NCBI GenBank assembly: GCA_050084515.1
Contig: CM114271.1
Span: forward strand, 11,780,001-11,844,000
Origin: Blasia pusilla
Taxonomy: Eukaryota > Marchantiophyta > Marchantiopsida > Blasiales
Length of the DNA: 64,000 bases
Direction of reading: 5' to 3'
In this document: positions 22,390 to 35,095 of the stretch, piece after piece
Layout: each line of letters opens with the position of its first letter
Numbering within the stretch: the first letter of the stretch is position 1
The notes under the pieces: model-generated
Told to the model about the DNA's origin: nothing
Seen by the model: only the letters and a program-made list of their open reading frames with translations
Databases searched by the model: none
Made by a program: the position numbers and the translations under genes

Positions 22390-23440
22390 TCTCCTCATCA
22401 CTCTCTTCGTGCCATTGAGCTCTTGTGTTCTCTCTAACTCGGGCATGGATTGCGATTCAACCCATCTGCATCTTGATTCAACCAAACTCTCCTATGAACC
22501 ATCTCAAACTCATACTCCTATAGTAATAGAGTCCACTTGGCAAGCTTCCTCATAAGCTTATCGGACTCCATCAACCACCTTAACGGCTGATGATCACAGA
22601 TAAGTGGGGGAAATGATTTTCAAATAGATAGCACCTGAAATGTGCCACATCCCACATTACAACCAAACAATCTCCCTCGTAGGAATTGTATTTTGCCTCT
22701 ACAATATTGTTCGATTGGCTTGCATAAGCCATAACGAACTCCCTCTTCTCTTCATCTCTTTAAGTGAACAATCCTCCTAGACCCAACATGCTCCAATCTG
22801 TATGTATCTGGAAAAGAAGACACGTAACCGGTCTCTGTAAAATGGTTGAGGATATCAACCTATCCTTGAGCTCTTGAAATGCTTGCTCCTTATCATCTAC
22901 CCAATGCCAAACCTAATCAAGTCTCGTCTTCAAGGTCAAAGACTTTGCGATCGCACTAAAACTCTTAACATATAGTCGATAGAAGTTCGCTAGTCGTAGA
23001 AATGCTCGTACTCAACTCACATTCATAGGGGATGCAATCTAGGAAATTCCCTCCACCTTAATTTACTAACACCTAACCCACCCAGGTAGATGGTGTGTCC
23101 CAAATACTGGATCCGCTCTTGAAAGAACCTGCACTTGCCTAGATGCAACTTCCGTCCAAGTAACTGCAATCGCCGAAACACCTCCTCGAAGTGTCGCTCA
23201 TACTTCTCAACCGTGGAATTGCTGATAAGGATATCATCTATGTTACACCGTGCAAAATCCAAGCCAACTGGACTTCTATCCATCACTCTTTGGAACTCCG
23301 CAAGGGCGTTCTTCAACCCAAATGGTAAGAACCACCATTGGTACAAACAATCTCTCCCAAACCGATCTGTCACCAAAATTGATGTCTTCTCCCTTTTCTC
23401 CATCCAGATAGGAAGTTGATGATCCCCAGAAATGGCGCCA
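22390..23440 (-). pseudogene. TE-3 RNase H and C-terminal half of reverse transcriptase
   Basis: The minus strand gives RT from HQLPIWMEKREKTS through DCLYQWWFLPFGLKNALAEF. Next comes CNIDDILIS, in which the catalytic YIDD has become NIDD, and then GRKLHLGKCRFFQERI. Decayed RNase H and a DADGLNRNPCPS-like stretch follow near 22440. Stops and indels are frequent. The N-terminal half of RT lies 3.2 kb away at 26549-26980, separated by an insertion. Confidence 0.78.
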
Positions 23441-26400
23441 AAATGTCATAGCAAGTAATACATGGCCAGCACACAACCCAAGTGAAAATATTGCTATTTC
23501 CACCAGTTCGGTCCCATGTAAGAGCTTAGGGCCAGGCCAAAAGATCAGAACTCTATGATGTACTCCTTAATAGCTGTAAACCCCACCTCTTTACCTTAAG
23601 AGGCTGGAGAAACAATCTCCACTTCAGTATCACAATCCTATCCTCACCACACTAACCAAAACTCCTTCCATTCTCTTGAATGCTTTGAGTGGAGTGGCCA
23701 GTGGAACCCAACAAGCACACTCTACTTAGAAATCACAATCAAGAATGACCAGGGCAGCATAAGGTCCTCCAATGTGCTCCCTTGGACTAGTTGAATGTAC
23801 CAAGGAAATCCTCTAAAGCACACACAACTCCTAACTGATCAAGTAGTGCAATCACCTTTTGATCCTCACCGAGTATCTAGTAAGAGCTTGGATGTAGTTT
23901 TTAGTCCTTAGATAGAGTGTCCAGTGGCAATCCAACCAACACACCTACTCAAGGCTCACAACTAGAGACTACTAAAACAACATAAGGCCATCCAATACGC
24001 TGTCTAGTATAATCATCCACCCCCAGGGTAGCCTAAAAGGGATGCAACTCTCTATTTGCTCAAACCAACACCCACATCCCTTCTTCTTCTCCTCTTACCT
24101 TGCTGGTCCTTTGTTCTCCCTCCTTGTTCAGGTAGTAGGAGACTTAACAGGCTGAGCCCATGGTCTTCTACCTCTAGTGAAGCTCAAGCATGACCATCTT
24201 TCTCCACTCACTAATCTCTTATCACTTAGCAGACCTGGAAGTCCAGGTTGTCACATCCTAGAAGTAATCAATGATTGGTGTCAAAGGCCATACTCAGGTG
24301 GGCACAACAACAAGCTTTCAAAGCACACCTTGGAGGAGTACAATCTTGGAACCTAAGCTTGCCTCCTCTATTGGTATAGCCTCTTGTCCACTCACTACAC
24401 TTTTGAATGATTAGTTGAACTAGCTCCAAGAATCTCACTTCATCAAGCCCTCCAACTCATCACTCAATCATGCACAAACTCAAATACAGGGTAGTGGAGT
24501 GAAATCATTCCAAAGGGGCTACTTTATGTATATCACAAAGCCATCTAGTACATGGGAGACCTTCTTAGTCTCAGCCCCTTCAAGCACACTACACACTACC
24601 TAGATCTGGGAGCACATACTCTGCTGGTTAGCTTGGCTGAAGAGATCAAGTGTCTGCATGTATGCCCCCCTTTACTAAACCAAGCTGAGCACTTATAAGT
24701 GAAGCTGAGAGCCCTCTACCTACTTGAGCTTCTCTGGTATTCTTGTCTTCTACCTTCCTATAAATCTACCTCCCCCTAAGCATCTACTCCAAGGCATCTA
24801 CTGCCTGAAATTTCTACCTCATCTACTTCTGAACCTGCCCTAACTAAAGCCTCTTGAGCAGCATTGATGGCATAGGCTCGACTTGTCTCTTGGACATGCT
24901 TGAAGGTAAGATATACCTCTATATTCTTCCCATGCTTGCTTCTTCTCAAGCTGGTTCAAGCCCTGCCCTCAGTTCACACCTCCACTTAGCTCCACCTGCA
25001 CAAATCTTCAAGAAATCTCTCCTTGGATCCTCTCAGCTCCATAGATCTCTCCCTTGGATTCTCAAGCTTTCTGGCCTTCAAATGAGGTCCTCTAGGCTTC
25101 CATGAGTAACCTTCTAGCCCACAAGAGTCCAAGCATTTGAGCTCAGCCTCCATTGACCTCTTCTTAGCCCCTTATTCTTCATTTCTCGGCCCTAACAATC
25201 AGATCCACCTCCTTGGTTCGAACCCTCCTCTACAACAGCAATCAAGCACTCTATCTCCTTCATTGGATACCCTGGATACTCCCTAGTGCCTAGACCATCT
25301 CCCTTGGATCCTCTAGGCTCAAGGTCAATGGAGTGACCTGGCTGCATTATCACTTTGTACAATCTTCTTGACTTGTTCTCGGACAGCCTGCTGCAGGGCC
25401 CTTCTCTTGCACCACCTCCCTGTATTCCAGCCTCCCCTCCAGCCTCCCCTCGAGCATCCTATGTGCCCAACCAATCCTTGATAAGCTTGATTCAAGAGCA
25501 CAAACATATTAAGAGTCCAAGGGCAAAGATATGCCACCACTCCTCTCAAGCATTGGTCCATCCAAGCCCTTGAAATCACCCTACCTAGTTGTCCACTTTT
25601 CTGTCACCATAGCTTCCCAAGCTCAGCCCTCGTGGAGTATCCTATGCTCCTCATTACTTGCTGAAAATTCTTGTGGGTGACCTCCATAGTTGAGAGCATC
25701 TCAAGGCAAATCCATACCATCAATCATATCAAGATTTGGCTCACTAGTGCTCTAGGTAGCAGCCCTCGGATAGCCTGCCCTCCTATTTTCCAAAAATCCA
25801 GATTCCTTGCCTTTCTAATCTACCTTGAGAATTCTAGCCTAGCATCCAATGTCTTGATTCAAATGTATCATCTTGAAGAGCATCCAAAGACCTTTCTAAC
25901 GAGCCTATTCAATCACCAAACCGATCAGCCAAGCTCTAGCCATCAACATTTGATTCTCCCCTCTATGCTGGCCACCATAGCTCCAAGCTTTGTCATGTGC
26001 CCGTCGAACTTCAGGCCTAGACACTTTCCTATTGACACTATTCTAACCTCACTCTACTGGCTAGTAAGTCCCCTCTAAAACTTCCCCTAACTTAGCCACC
26101 GCTTTAGTCGACCTACCAGTTTAGAGTGGCCTTATAACTCCACTAAAAACCTTCCCTAAGTCAAGCCTTCCTAGTAGAATTTGATAAGTGCTATGGAGAG
26201 GTGTCCCATTCATCAATCACTTTCTTAACACTGATTATCTTGGCCATTGGCTAACCCTACATACACTCAATCCAACCAAGGTTGACTTAACTACAGCTAA
26301 AGTAACTACGGTTATTCTAACTAGGGTTAATTTAACTCTTGTTAGTCTAACTACAGCTAACCTATCCCCTCGTTAGACTTAAGAGCAGAGTGCTCACCAG

Positions 26401-26605
26401 GTTGCCTCACTATACCCTTGTTTTCTCTATCTAGGTTACCCTGGTTAAAGAGTACCTTGAGTTAAGAGCATAGGGTAACCCCAACTAACTACTTCTATCA
26501 CCTAACTCACCCATTTAAATTGTAGACTGTTGTTCTAGCTCCTTCCACTCACCTAACTAGAGACCCAAAAGTATCTAACACACATGGGAGCCACTTATGA
26601 AGGGG
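23437..26605. mobile_element. Non-coding insertion in TE-3 RT, type unknown
   Basis: TE-3 RT breaks between LDLHVG (about 26608) and HQLPI (about 23436), so this 3.2-kb piece is an insertion. It is C/T-rich on the plus strand and has no conserved frame. It contains a diverged direct repeat: 23688-23783 resembles 23917-24002 (GAGTG-CCAGTGG...CAACATAAGG). At the left edge the minus strand reads TTTTGGCGCCATTTC, which looks like the TGGCGCC primer-site motif of some plant LTR elements. I found no LTR pair, so the class is open; a large non-coding LTR derivative is possible. Confidence 0.5.
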
Positions 26606-26980
26606 CGCACAGCCAACATGGAGATCTAAAGTACTGAAGATCTTTGCATGCCCTACCGTATCAAAGATCTCCTTAGGAGTAGGAATGGCATATCGATCTG
26701 ACCTCATCTCTCGATTGCTAGGACGGTAATCTCCACACATCCACCTATCTATCAAGTTGCCAAACATATCCTTCTTTGCCAGCGTGATTGTGGTAGATGC
26801 ATACTCACCATGCGATAACTCCATCAGTCTTGCCTCCCACAAGTCATGATACCTACAATGAATCAAGGTTCTTTCCAAATCACAATACCTATAGGGGCGA
26901 AGAAAGGTCAGTGTATCACTAACCAAATCTATTTGTATCCTCATACCCTTCAAAGTACCCAAGTCTCTCATACTCAAGGA
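26549..26980 (-). pseudogene. TE-3 N-terminal half of reverse transcriptase
   Basis: The minus strand encodes MRDLGTLKGMRIQIDLVSDT, LSHGEYASTTITLAKKDMF, CGDYRPSNREMRSDRYAI and PTPKEIFDTVGHAKIFSTLDL. It then runs into the foreign insertion at about 26605. It is colinear with 15520-15905 of TE-1. No ATG is implied at its left edge. Confidence 0.8.
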
Positions 26981-27205
26981 AAAAACTATGTATCCACTGT
27001 CTCTCTCCTTTTTTCAAGTGGAGAACTATCATAAGCCCCCAAGTCTCTATTGTGACCTCACTCGAAGAAGACACAACCTCCGACTTTGGTTGTTATGTAG
27101 CAACCCTAGCCACCTCCACTACGACCACCCCACTCTAACCTTCCACATCATGCTTCACACCGGAAAATGAACATATGCTACTCTAGCCGTCTACGCACTC
27201 TCTGC
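26981..27205 (-). other. TE-3 degraded linker between methyltransferase and RT
   Basis: By position this matches the DNMT-RT linker of TE-1 (about 15280-15520). No clear frame remains. Confidence 0.4.
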
Positions 27206-27990
27206 TCAGAAAACGTCCCAAGAAGTCCATGTGTGCATATCTCTCCTCGTCTCGCCCCTAGGCAATCCCTCTATAGACCTTGTAGGAAATGCAACAACTT
27301 GTAGACGTGACGACATGAATGACACTCGCATATGCCTTTGCTCAGTCAAACCTAGATTGACTATCCATGTGAGACACTTGAGGTCCATTGTATGCCCCAA
27401 CACTTCTCTCCGTGATGCCTCTGTCACATTTGGCATTTCCATAGTACCCATAGTGAACCTCATGGCGCACTCGCGCTCATTAACTTTGGGCTCCTCCAAT
27501 GCTCGGGTCTCTTCAGCCCATATCATGCATGGCCCTTCCTGATGATAGGCATGGGATGCGGGAAAGCTCATCAATGTAGATAAGGCCGCCCTCGACTCCC
27601 CCACCCTATTGGCTATTGCCAATGGTGGTCTATCATATATCCTACCTCACCACTTGAGACCGACGCGGTGGACCCAGGATAGCATCCACTATCAAGTGTG
27701 GTACTCTCTCAACTCCATCATGAGCTTGCCTCAATACCTTTGATGGTTGAAGGTTGGTCCACCACAACCGTACCGTAGACAGAGAGCATGCAATCCAACT
27801 CTTGTTGCATCCAAAAATACGGAAGGTCCCAATCAAAACCTCACTTCATGCACACTTTTCATCACCCGTGCACGAGTGTCTCCCAACAATGGCTCGTTCT
27901 CCAAAATGAAGGCTGGAGAACATGTCTAACTCTAATGTAAGTGTCTTAATACTCAGAGCTTCTCCCAAAAGATCCCTAACCTTGGATTCC
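27206..27990 (-). pseudogene. TE-3 methyltransferase, C-terminal part
   Basis: The minus strand shows NPRLGIFWE, PAFILENEPLLGDTRARVM (motif VI ENE in place of ENV) and LWWTNLQPSKVLRQAHDGVE (motif VIII). It continues with RVGESRAALSTLMSFPASHA, then EASRREVLGHTMDLKCLTWI (motif IX/X-like). Stops split it into pieces. It is the continuation of 29404-29756 across a 1.4-kb insertion. Confidence 0.78.
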
Positions 27991-29403
27991 TCAATCCAAA
28001 CCCTTAGACAGCCGATGAATAACTTTGACTGCACTATGAAAAAATAGAAGCGGGACACGCTCTAACATAGAAAGAGGAGGCTTGACAATGAGGACATCGA
28101 TGGCGACTTGATAGTATGGTTGCACGGACTGCCTAAGGAGTCTCTACATTTTTGGGGGGAATTGTGAGACATTGACATCTCCGTTCAGTTCTAGGAAAGG
28201 GCAACCATGACTTGTACACTACAAGGCTCCAACAAATTAATGGAGAGATAAAATCCATGGACCAACAGGGATGGAAGCACTCATCCGCTGCAGTCTGCAC
28301 CATTGATGACAGTCAAATTTTTGGTCCATACCCTCCAAGCATCCTCCATCTTTCTTCTTAGCAAGACCAACAAGTGGAGGCAACTCAAAAATATAGTTTC
28401 CATCATAAGTGTTGGAAACTCATCCACAAAAATTTGCTTGAACATTTTCAAGGGGAGAGACGAAAGCAAACTATTCCCTGAAACTTGCAACAGGAATGTG
28501 TATGCAAATGTTGGGTCTAATTTGTTTCCAACAGCTCCCGTGAGGTCGATGACATCTAGAATGTCTTTCTCTTGAACCACACTATCATGAATTCGTGAGT
28601 ATGGAGTCAAAGCTAGATATATAGAGGCAGGGGTGGAAAACGTGAAACCGAAAGCACTCGTAGGTTATAGATTGCCGAGATCAGACAGAGTGGGCTTTAG
28701 AGGCAAGCCATAGATTCTATATTGTGCATTAGAGTAAGGTAAGAGATTCCATACTCCGTAGTCTCCAATCTGGAGAAGAAATTGGAGTGATAGCAAATAT
28801 TCTTCAACTAGTGCATGAGCATCGCGAGGTTGCGCCCGAATTATCTTCGATTGAGGAAGGGCTACTAGATGACTACCACATGTGAGTTTCACATAATTTT
28901 CCATCTTGATATGATAACAAAGTTGATTCCACCAAAAAGAACGTGAATGAGAATAATGAATTTATAGTGAACAATGTTCAAGTGTATTTTAACAAAAGTT
29001 GTCTAATATGCAGTTGGTAGTTAGGTTGAACCATTTCCAGCTGACTGGACCAAGCAATCAGGAATATTCTTGCAGTAGATCCTTGGGTATGCAACCTGTT
29101 GGAGTCCCACGGTTTTTCTTCGATGAGGAAATGTAATCCGTTGAACTCCAATGGATTGCAGGGATGACATTCGTCAACCCATCGGATTCCGACAAGTAGC
29201 ATTTTGACCAATCATTGGGCTTATCTCAGTTGGATAGAAAAGTGTAAGGCAATCTATCGGATTCCGACCAGTTACTTTTAAGCCCATGGAATGGCACTTG
29301 GGACAAAAGAAAGGAGAGGGGCGAGGTGGTATTTGTTTAACTCATCTAGTTTTGATAGGTTGTAGTTGGTCCAAAGTGGGGTTGGGGGGTCTTTGGGATG
29401 TAC
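27991..29403. mobile_element. Unidentified insertion inside the TE-3 methyltransferase
   Basis: The methyltransferase of TE-3 stops after the motif IV Cys (GWPC, about 29404) and resumes before GIFWE at about 27985. About 1.4 kb has therefore been inserted, or replaces a few residues. Two modest open stretches lie on the minus strand (28610-28281 and 28904-28665) but match nothing I know. I found no terminal repeats. The exact ends are uncertain by some tens of bases. Confidence 0.45.
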
Positions 29404-29756
29404 ATGGCCATCCAAAAATCACCAAATGAATGGTGCCAAATTTATCTAGGTCCTAAGCTCCCAACAACAAAAATTTGGCGGGTAGTGTATATTGGTATCA
29501 CCATACTGCAAATACCGGCAATAAATCAAAATATCTCTGGACCAACCTGATGCAATGAGACTCGTTGTGCAATCTCATCTCTCTCCAGATAATGGTATTG
29601 ATGCACCCGTATGCATGCTTGTAACACCACCGCCGATCGCATGCTGATCCCTCCAAAGAGATCTAACACCCAGATAGCCTCCTTTGGACATTGCCACACA
29701 ATGGATGTGGTATGCACTTGTATCAACGTCTCCACTCCAAGAAAAAGGCACAATTA
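29404..29756 (-). pseudogene. TE-3 methyltransferase, N-terminal part (motifs I-IV)
   Basis: The minus strand reads TTSIVWQCPKEAIWVLD, then motif I LDLFGGISMRSAVVL (near 29660) and YLERDEIAQRVS. After a decayed stretch comes LLGA-stop-DLDKFGTIHLVIFGWPC, where the motif IV catalytic Cys is the last recognisable codon. The stop in LLGA-TAG-DL falls at the same site as the TAG of TE-1 (14444) and TE-2. Confidence 0.78.
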
Positions 29757-29869
29757 TACGCGTGCCTCATGAGGTTCCATGCACTCTTGTGCAAATCACA
29801 AGTCATATCCCATAATGGTGAGGAGATCTCAACAACATGGGAAGAGACACTCACCATGTAATTATTGAA
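29757..29869 (-). other. Last TE-3 remnant before the copia element
   Basis: A short stretch that may correspond to the protease-methyltransferase linker. The gag, protease and 5' A1 end of TE-3 were not found further right, so its 5' part is lost. Confidence 0.35.
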
Positions 29870-30513
29870 GACTGAGATACAATCAAGCTCATCAGGCATC
29901 CGAATTGCTATATTTGATACTCACACGAAGTAAGGAAGCTTAATCTTGATTAGTTAGTTAAGGGCAATGATCTTAACTTGGGTTAGTTAATCATAATTAG
30001 TCTAACTCGAGACTATGGTTAAGATTATGGTTAGGTTTGATTGTACATACCCTATATAATTGAGAAGGGGACCAGCCTCCATTCGTTCTCTCATTCCAAA
30101 ATTTTATTTTCCATGGTGGTGTATGAGTGAGAGTTGTTTCCCACCAATTATGCTTATTTAGTAGTTTTTAAGAGTTCTTGATCAATTTAACCATATGAGT
30201 CCGCATTGTTCAGAAAGAGGCCCAAATCTGGTTTTAATTTTCTTAAAGAGCTCGTCGAGAGCTTTCCAATGCATAAAAAATTTCTTGATGCTCACATTCA
30301 AAGCTCCCGCAATAGCAATTTCAGTGTAGGAAAGTGCAATTAGTGAAGAAAAGTTATATAGTTTGCTCTCTACAGGCCAATTTCGAGTAGTTCTTTCATA
30401 GAGTAGATCAATTTTGGAAAATTTCATGTCGATCTCTATTTTGGAGTGGTCTATGCTTCAATTGAAATAGTGGAAAGCCTAAAATTACGTCTTTGTGAGT
30501 AAAATTGTTTGTC

Positions 30514-31450
30514 ATGGAGTATTCCTCAGCAGCAATCACAAGCGAGAAGCTAGATAAGCAGAATTACAATGTCTGGAAGTCTCGCATGAAACAATTTCTC
30601 GTGGGTCAAGAACTATGAGACCTTGTTACATGTGATGAAGCCAAGCTAGAAGATGCCTCAATAGACTAGAATGTTCACGCTTGGAACAAATGCGCATACA
30701 AGTAATCCACTACATTTCAATAACGATGAGTTTGCCAATGATAGATCACATTCAAGATGTTGGTATTCCGAAGGAGGCTTGAGATGCTTTGAAAATTTTG
30801 TTCCAAACATCTACAAAGGCTAGAAAACTTCAATTAAAACATCAATTGAACGAAGTGAGGAAAGAATCCTAGAGCATCAATGAATATATTTTGAATATCA
30901 AACATATTGTTGATCAGTTGAATAACATTAGAGTGACAGTAGAAGATGATGATCTGATTTTGTTCACTCTTCAAGGCCTTCCAAAGGATTACGAGTCCTT
31001 TGAGACCTTTATTTCTCTTAAAGAGAAGTATCCAACCTTTCAAGAGTTAGTCCCACTATTAATTAGTGAAGAGATGCACCTAGTAGGCAACGATAGCTCA
31101 TCTGGTCTGCAAGAAAGTGCGCTATTTGTAGGTAATGGATCAAACAGAGGCACAGTTTGTGGTAGAAGATTGCGTTATTATGGTCGATATCAAGCATATG
31201 GAGGAAGAGACACTCAATATAATGTCACTCAATCAACTACGAATCAATACCAAACATAATCAGATGGTGGTGAGGTGGAAACCATTAGGGTCAAGGTCAA
31301 TAGTAGAGGGTCCTTGGATCTTGCAAGTACTGTGGGATAAAGGGTCGTTATGCAAAGTTTTGCTTCAAGAAGAAGGCAAATATGAGAAGAAGAGTCTTAC
31401 AACAAAAAACTATGTAGAGCAACAATACCAAAGGCAGTATCAAGAACAAT
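30514..31450 (+). pseudogene. TE-5 copia gag
   Basis: The ATG at 30514 opens a copia-type gag: LDKQNYNVWKSRMKQFLVGQ, then, after stops, KLQLKHQLNEVRKES and LFTLQGLPKDYESFETFISL. The nucleocapsid end near 31200-31450 is degraded, with no clear CCHC knuckle left. Premature stops occur at 30616-30618 and beyond. Confidence 0.75.
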
Positions 31451-31494
31451 AACATTTACAAACTAAGCACCTCTTAGTTATAACTCATCATATG

Positions 31495-32616
31495 GGAGCA
31501 ATAGTCAAGAAAGACTTGACAGCAGATGGGTAGATCGACTCAGGTGCTTCAAATCACATGACCTCACAAGCTAAATGGTTCAGTAGTATGGAGTCGGTGA
31601 GAGATCCTGTAATAGTGCTCACAAGAGATGACACTCAACATCATATCACACATATCGGTAAAGTTCCAATAGCATCAGATGGTCTTTGTGCTATTGGAAA
31701 TGTTCTCTATATTCCTACCATTGCAAGAAACTTCATCTGTGTCAGACAGATAGTAGAACAGAGTTATGAAGTGAAGTTTAAAATAGATGGTTGTTTCATT
31801 GAAACAAAGGATGACCAAATTACGATAGTCAAAGGAACTAGATCTGGAAAAATGTTCAAATTAGATATTTCTATGCTAGGGATTCAAACAAAAATATATG
31901 GTCAAATTGGCCAACAAGTCACATATCTAAATGCGTGGCATAAGAGAATTGGACATATAAATCTTTAAAGATTACAAAGTCTTTCATCATCTAATCTAGT
32001 AATAGGATTTCCTAAATTAGCGAGTCATGCTACGTTAGAGGTATGTCATGCTTGCCAATTTGGAAAACAAGCTAGATTTTCATTTCCAAAGCAAGGTAGA
32101 AGGACATCCAAGATATTAGAGTTGAATCCCAATGATGTGTGGACAACATCACAACATAGCCTTAGTATTTGCCAATAATTTATTTCATTTATTGATGACT
32201 TCTCTAGGTATATATGGATATACTTTCTGAAAGCCAAGTCAAAGATATTCTCAATATTCCAAACATTGAGAGTTCTAGTAGAGAAGCAGATTGGAGAGCA
32301 TATTCTGAAATTACGTTGTGATGGAGGAAGAGAGTATCTTTCAACAGAGTTTCATAACTACTTATGTCAAAATGACATCCAATATCAAGTGACTTGCCGT
32401 TACACTCCACAATAAAATGGAGTGGTTGAGAGGAAAAATCGACATATTGCTGAGGTGGCACGAGCTATGCTGAATGAGAAGAACATACCTAAGGTGTATT
32501 GGGCAGAGATTGTAGCGTGTTCAATCTTCTTAATCAACCAAACCCCAATAGCAAGAGTTCATGATAAGTCTCCATTCGAAGTCTTCATAGGAATTAAACC
32601 CGATTTTCCTTCTTGA
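31495..32616 (+). pseudogene. TE-5 copia protease and integrase
   Basis: The protease region (WIDSGASNHMT-like, now frame-broken near 31530) leads to the GAG-pre-integrase part (NVLYIPTIARNFICVRQIV; LNAWHKRIGHINL). Integrase remains are FIDDFSRYIWIYF and, after a stop in the PQ-x-NG motif, NGVVERKNRHIAEVARAML and PKVYWAEIVACSIFLINQTP. Several stops make it non-functional. Confidence 0.78.
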
Positions 32617-33149
32617 AAGTATTTGGCTGTATTTGTTATGCTCATGTTCCTTCTAAAAGGCGTCAAAAATTAGATCCCAAGTCTGAAAGATATATCTGCA
32701 TTGTCTACGCTAATAGAACTAAGGGATATAAGTGCTACATTCCATCCTCTAACCAGCTTATTATTAGTCGCGATGTTTGATGAGCTAAAGTTATGGTACG
32801 CTCTATCTGAGCCTATTCCACCTCTAAACTTGTTTGTTGAGGAGGAGAATATGACTATCATCCGACAGATATTGCCTACGAATTCCCCAAGTACTAGTGT
32901 AGGATTAGGAGAGGTCCTAGATTCGTCTGTTAAATTTTGTGAGTCCATGGACGGGAAGAATACGTATTCAGTCTGTTGACACTAGTCAAAGCTTGAGTCA
33001 GGTGTTAGAGGCTTCCACCTCTGAACAATAACTTCGTAGATCAAGTAGAGTCACACATCTTGTTCATAGATTCATAAATGAAGGATTCCTTATGACACAT
33101 TATGCATATATGATGACTACCCTTCGAGGACAAGAGCCAAGTTGTTTTG

Positions 33150-34125
33150 AAGAAGCTTCAAGTAAGGTAGAATGGATTGAAGTTATGGATGAATAACATG
33201 TTGTAGTAAGACATCAACAGACCTGAGAGCTAGTTGATATACCTTATGGTAAGGAAGCTATTGGTTGCAAATGGGTTTACAAAATCAAGCACAATCAAGA
33301 TGATACAGTTAATACATACAAAGCAAGATTGGTGGCTAAGGGCTATGCACAACAATATGGCATCGATTTTGAGGAGATGTTTAGCCTTGTTGCAAAGATG
33401 GCGACTAAAAGAATAGTGGTTGCACTTGTAGTAAGTAAGAAGTAAAGATTACATCACATGGCTGTCAAGAATATCTTTTTGAATGAATATCTATATGAGG
33501 AGGTATATATGACTCAACCACCTCGATATGAGCATCCCAAGTTTCCATTTCGCGTATGCAGGTTGAAGAAAGCTTTATAAGGGCTCAAACAAGCTCCAAG
33601 AGCTTGGTATGGCAAGATTACATACGTCTTACAAGAGTTGGGCTTTTGAGTATGTGATTGTGACTCCTCATTATATGTCTTAAGAGGATAAGATGATAAG
33701 GTTCTCATTGTGTTGTATGTTGACGACATCTTGATTACTGGGAGTACTGAGGATATGATACAACAAGTCAATCTAAAGTTACAAGCATAATTTGATATGA
33801 AGGACTTAGCAGAACTAAAGTACTTCCTTGGTGTTGAGGATTTATAGATTCTCATTGGGCAGGAAGCGTGTCTGTTAGACACTCCACATCTAGTTATTCA
33901 TTTAACTCGGGAAGTGGAGCTATGAGTTGGGCTTCAAAGAAGCAACCTACAATTGCTTTATCTTCAACAGATGTTGAATACAGAGGAGAAACCAATGTAG
34001 CATATGAGGCGGTATGGCTTCATCGATTACTTGTTGAGAACTTGCTAATGTTGAATGGTCTTTGCAGATTGGTCCCACGTCAGCTGAGTTTCAATCTCTG
34101 GGATGAGCATTTCCTATCCAGATAA
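33150..34125 (+). pseudogene. TE-5 copia RT and RNase H with internal deletion
   Basis: RT shows KEAIGCKWVYKIKHNQDDTV, RLVAKGYAQQYGIDFEE, GLKQAPRAWYGKI and the catalytic YVDD (33716-33727). After KYFLGVEDL (33820-33845) the sequence jumps to the RNase H motif DSHWAGSVSVRHSTSSY and then SWASKKQPTIALSSTDVEY. About 200 residues between them are deleted. Confidence 0.8.
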
Positions 34126-34640
34126 AACCTGGCCTAAGTCTGACATGAGTGGTGAGGAAGAAAGAATCAAAAGCTGTAGTGGTGAGTGTGCGAGTTAATG
34201 GTTGAAGGACCTCAAAAGTTTGATGCTAAATTTGAGAGCGCACATCTACAGCAAGCGTCCGCCCTGGGAACTCATGGACGATTCTCTCCAATGGGCGCTC
34301 GATGTGGCAAGTTCGGCGGAGATGGAGTGGAGAAGAGAATTCAGATGGCAAGCTCGACCGAAATTGAGTGAAACTTCCCGAGGTCCTCTCTCTCAAGCGC
34401 TGCACTTCCGAAGCTCCTCTGCAGGCTGCCGTCATTGATAGAGAAGAGGAGGAGGAGGAAGATGCCTTTCATCATCGTGCGCATCTACAGCGAGTGGGAA
34501 TTCATTGATGATTCTCTCCTATGAGCGCATGATGTGGCAAGCTCGACGGAGATGGAGTTGGGAGAGAAAATTCAGAGAGAATGAAAAAAATCAGAGAGAG
34601 AGTGAAAAAATTCTAGAGGTTCACAGAGTGGACAAACGAC
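34126..34640. repeat. Tandem copies of a roughly 100-bp unit
   Basis: 34240-34345 (GCGCACATCTACAGCAAGCG...GGAGATGGAGTGGAGAAGAG) recurs diverged at 34475-34580 (GCGCATCTACAGCGAGTGGG...GGAGATGGAGTTGGGAGAGA). No gene is evident. It may be an old minisatellite or part of the lost copia 3' end. Confidence 0.6.
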
Positions 34641-35095
34641 CGAAAACTCATGGGCAACGAGAGCAGTAAAAAATCTCAAGAAAGTACCTTTGAAAAGTCT
34701 CGCTCCCGGCCTCTGATAAGAGCTTACTGCCACCCTACTCGGCTAGTAGCTGTAATCGAGTTTCTAGCCACCCTCCTCGGTTGGGGATGTTCTAGATGCA
34801 ATTTCCACTGCAATTCCTCCTCCACCCACTGCAATTCCAAGACCTCCCTCTCGAAGGCCCAATTTGGCAGATACAAGATACAAGTGTCCCAAGAAAGTAA
34901 AATAAAATCACCCGACCAATCTAACCAAGGCACGGTTTTGCACAAGTCCGAAATAGAGTCCCATAGCGCTTACGATTTTTTTTTAAAAGGGTGGGCTTCA
35001 CTTCTTATAGAGAGTGGAATTCTAACTCTTTTCCGAACATAGTAACCCCCCACGTCTTAGTAATAGTATAGATACACTGTAGACAAACGACCGCA
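34641..35095. other. Possible retroposed insert between GACAAACGACCG repeats
   Basis: The 12-mer GACAAACGACCG occurs near 34631 and again near 35084. The 440 bp between could be a short retroposon with a target duplication (a T-run lies near 34978). No tRNA-like promoter was recognised, so the call is weak. Confidence 0.25.

Larger units (their letters stand above)
29870..34125 (+). mobile_element. TE-5, decayed Ty1/copia retrotransposon
   Basis: The copia gene order is gag, protease, integrase, RT, RNase H, all on the plus strand and full of stops. The 5' side (29870-30513) is AT-rich and holds a TATATAA at 30053-30059, probably inside the old 5' LTR. I could not find a matching 3' LTR. The element adjoins the 5'-truncated end of TE-3. 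It shares no domain organisation with the DNMT family. Confidence 0.8.
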
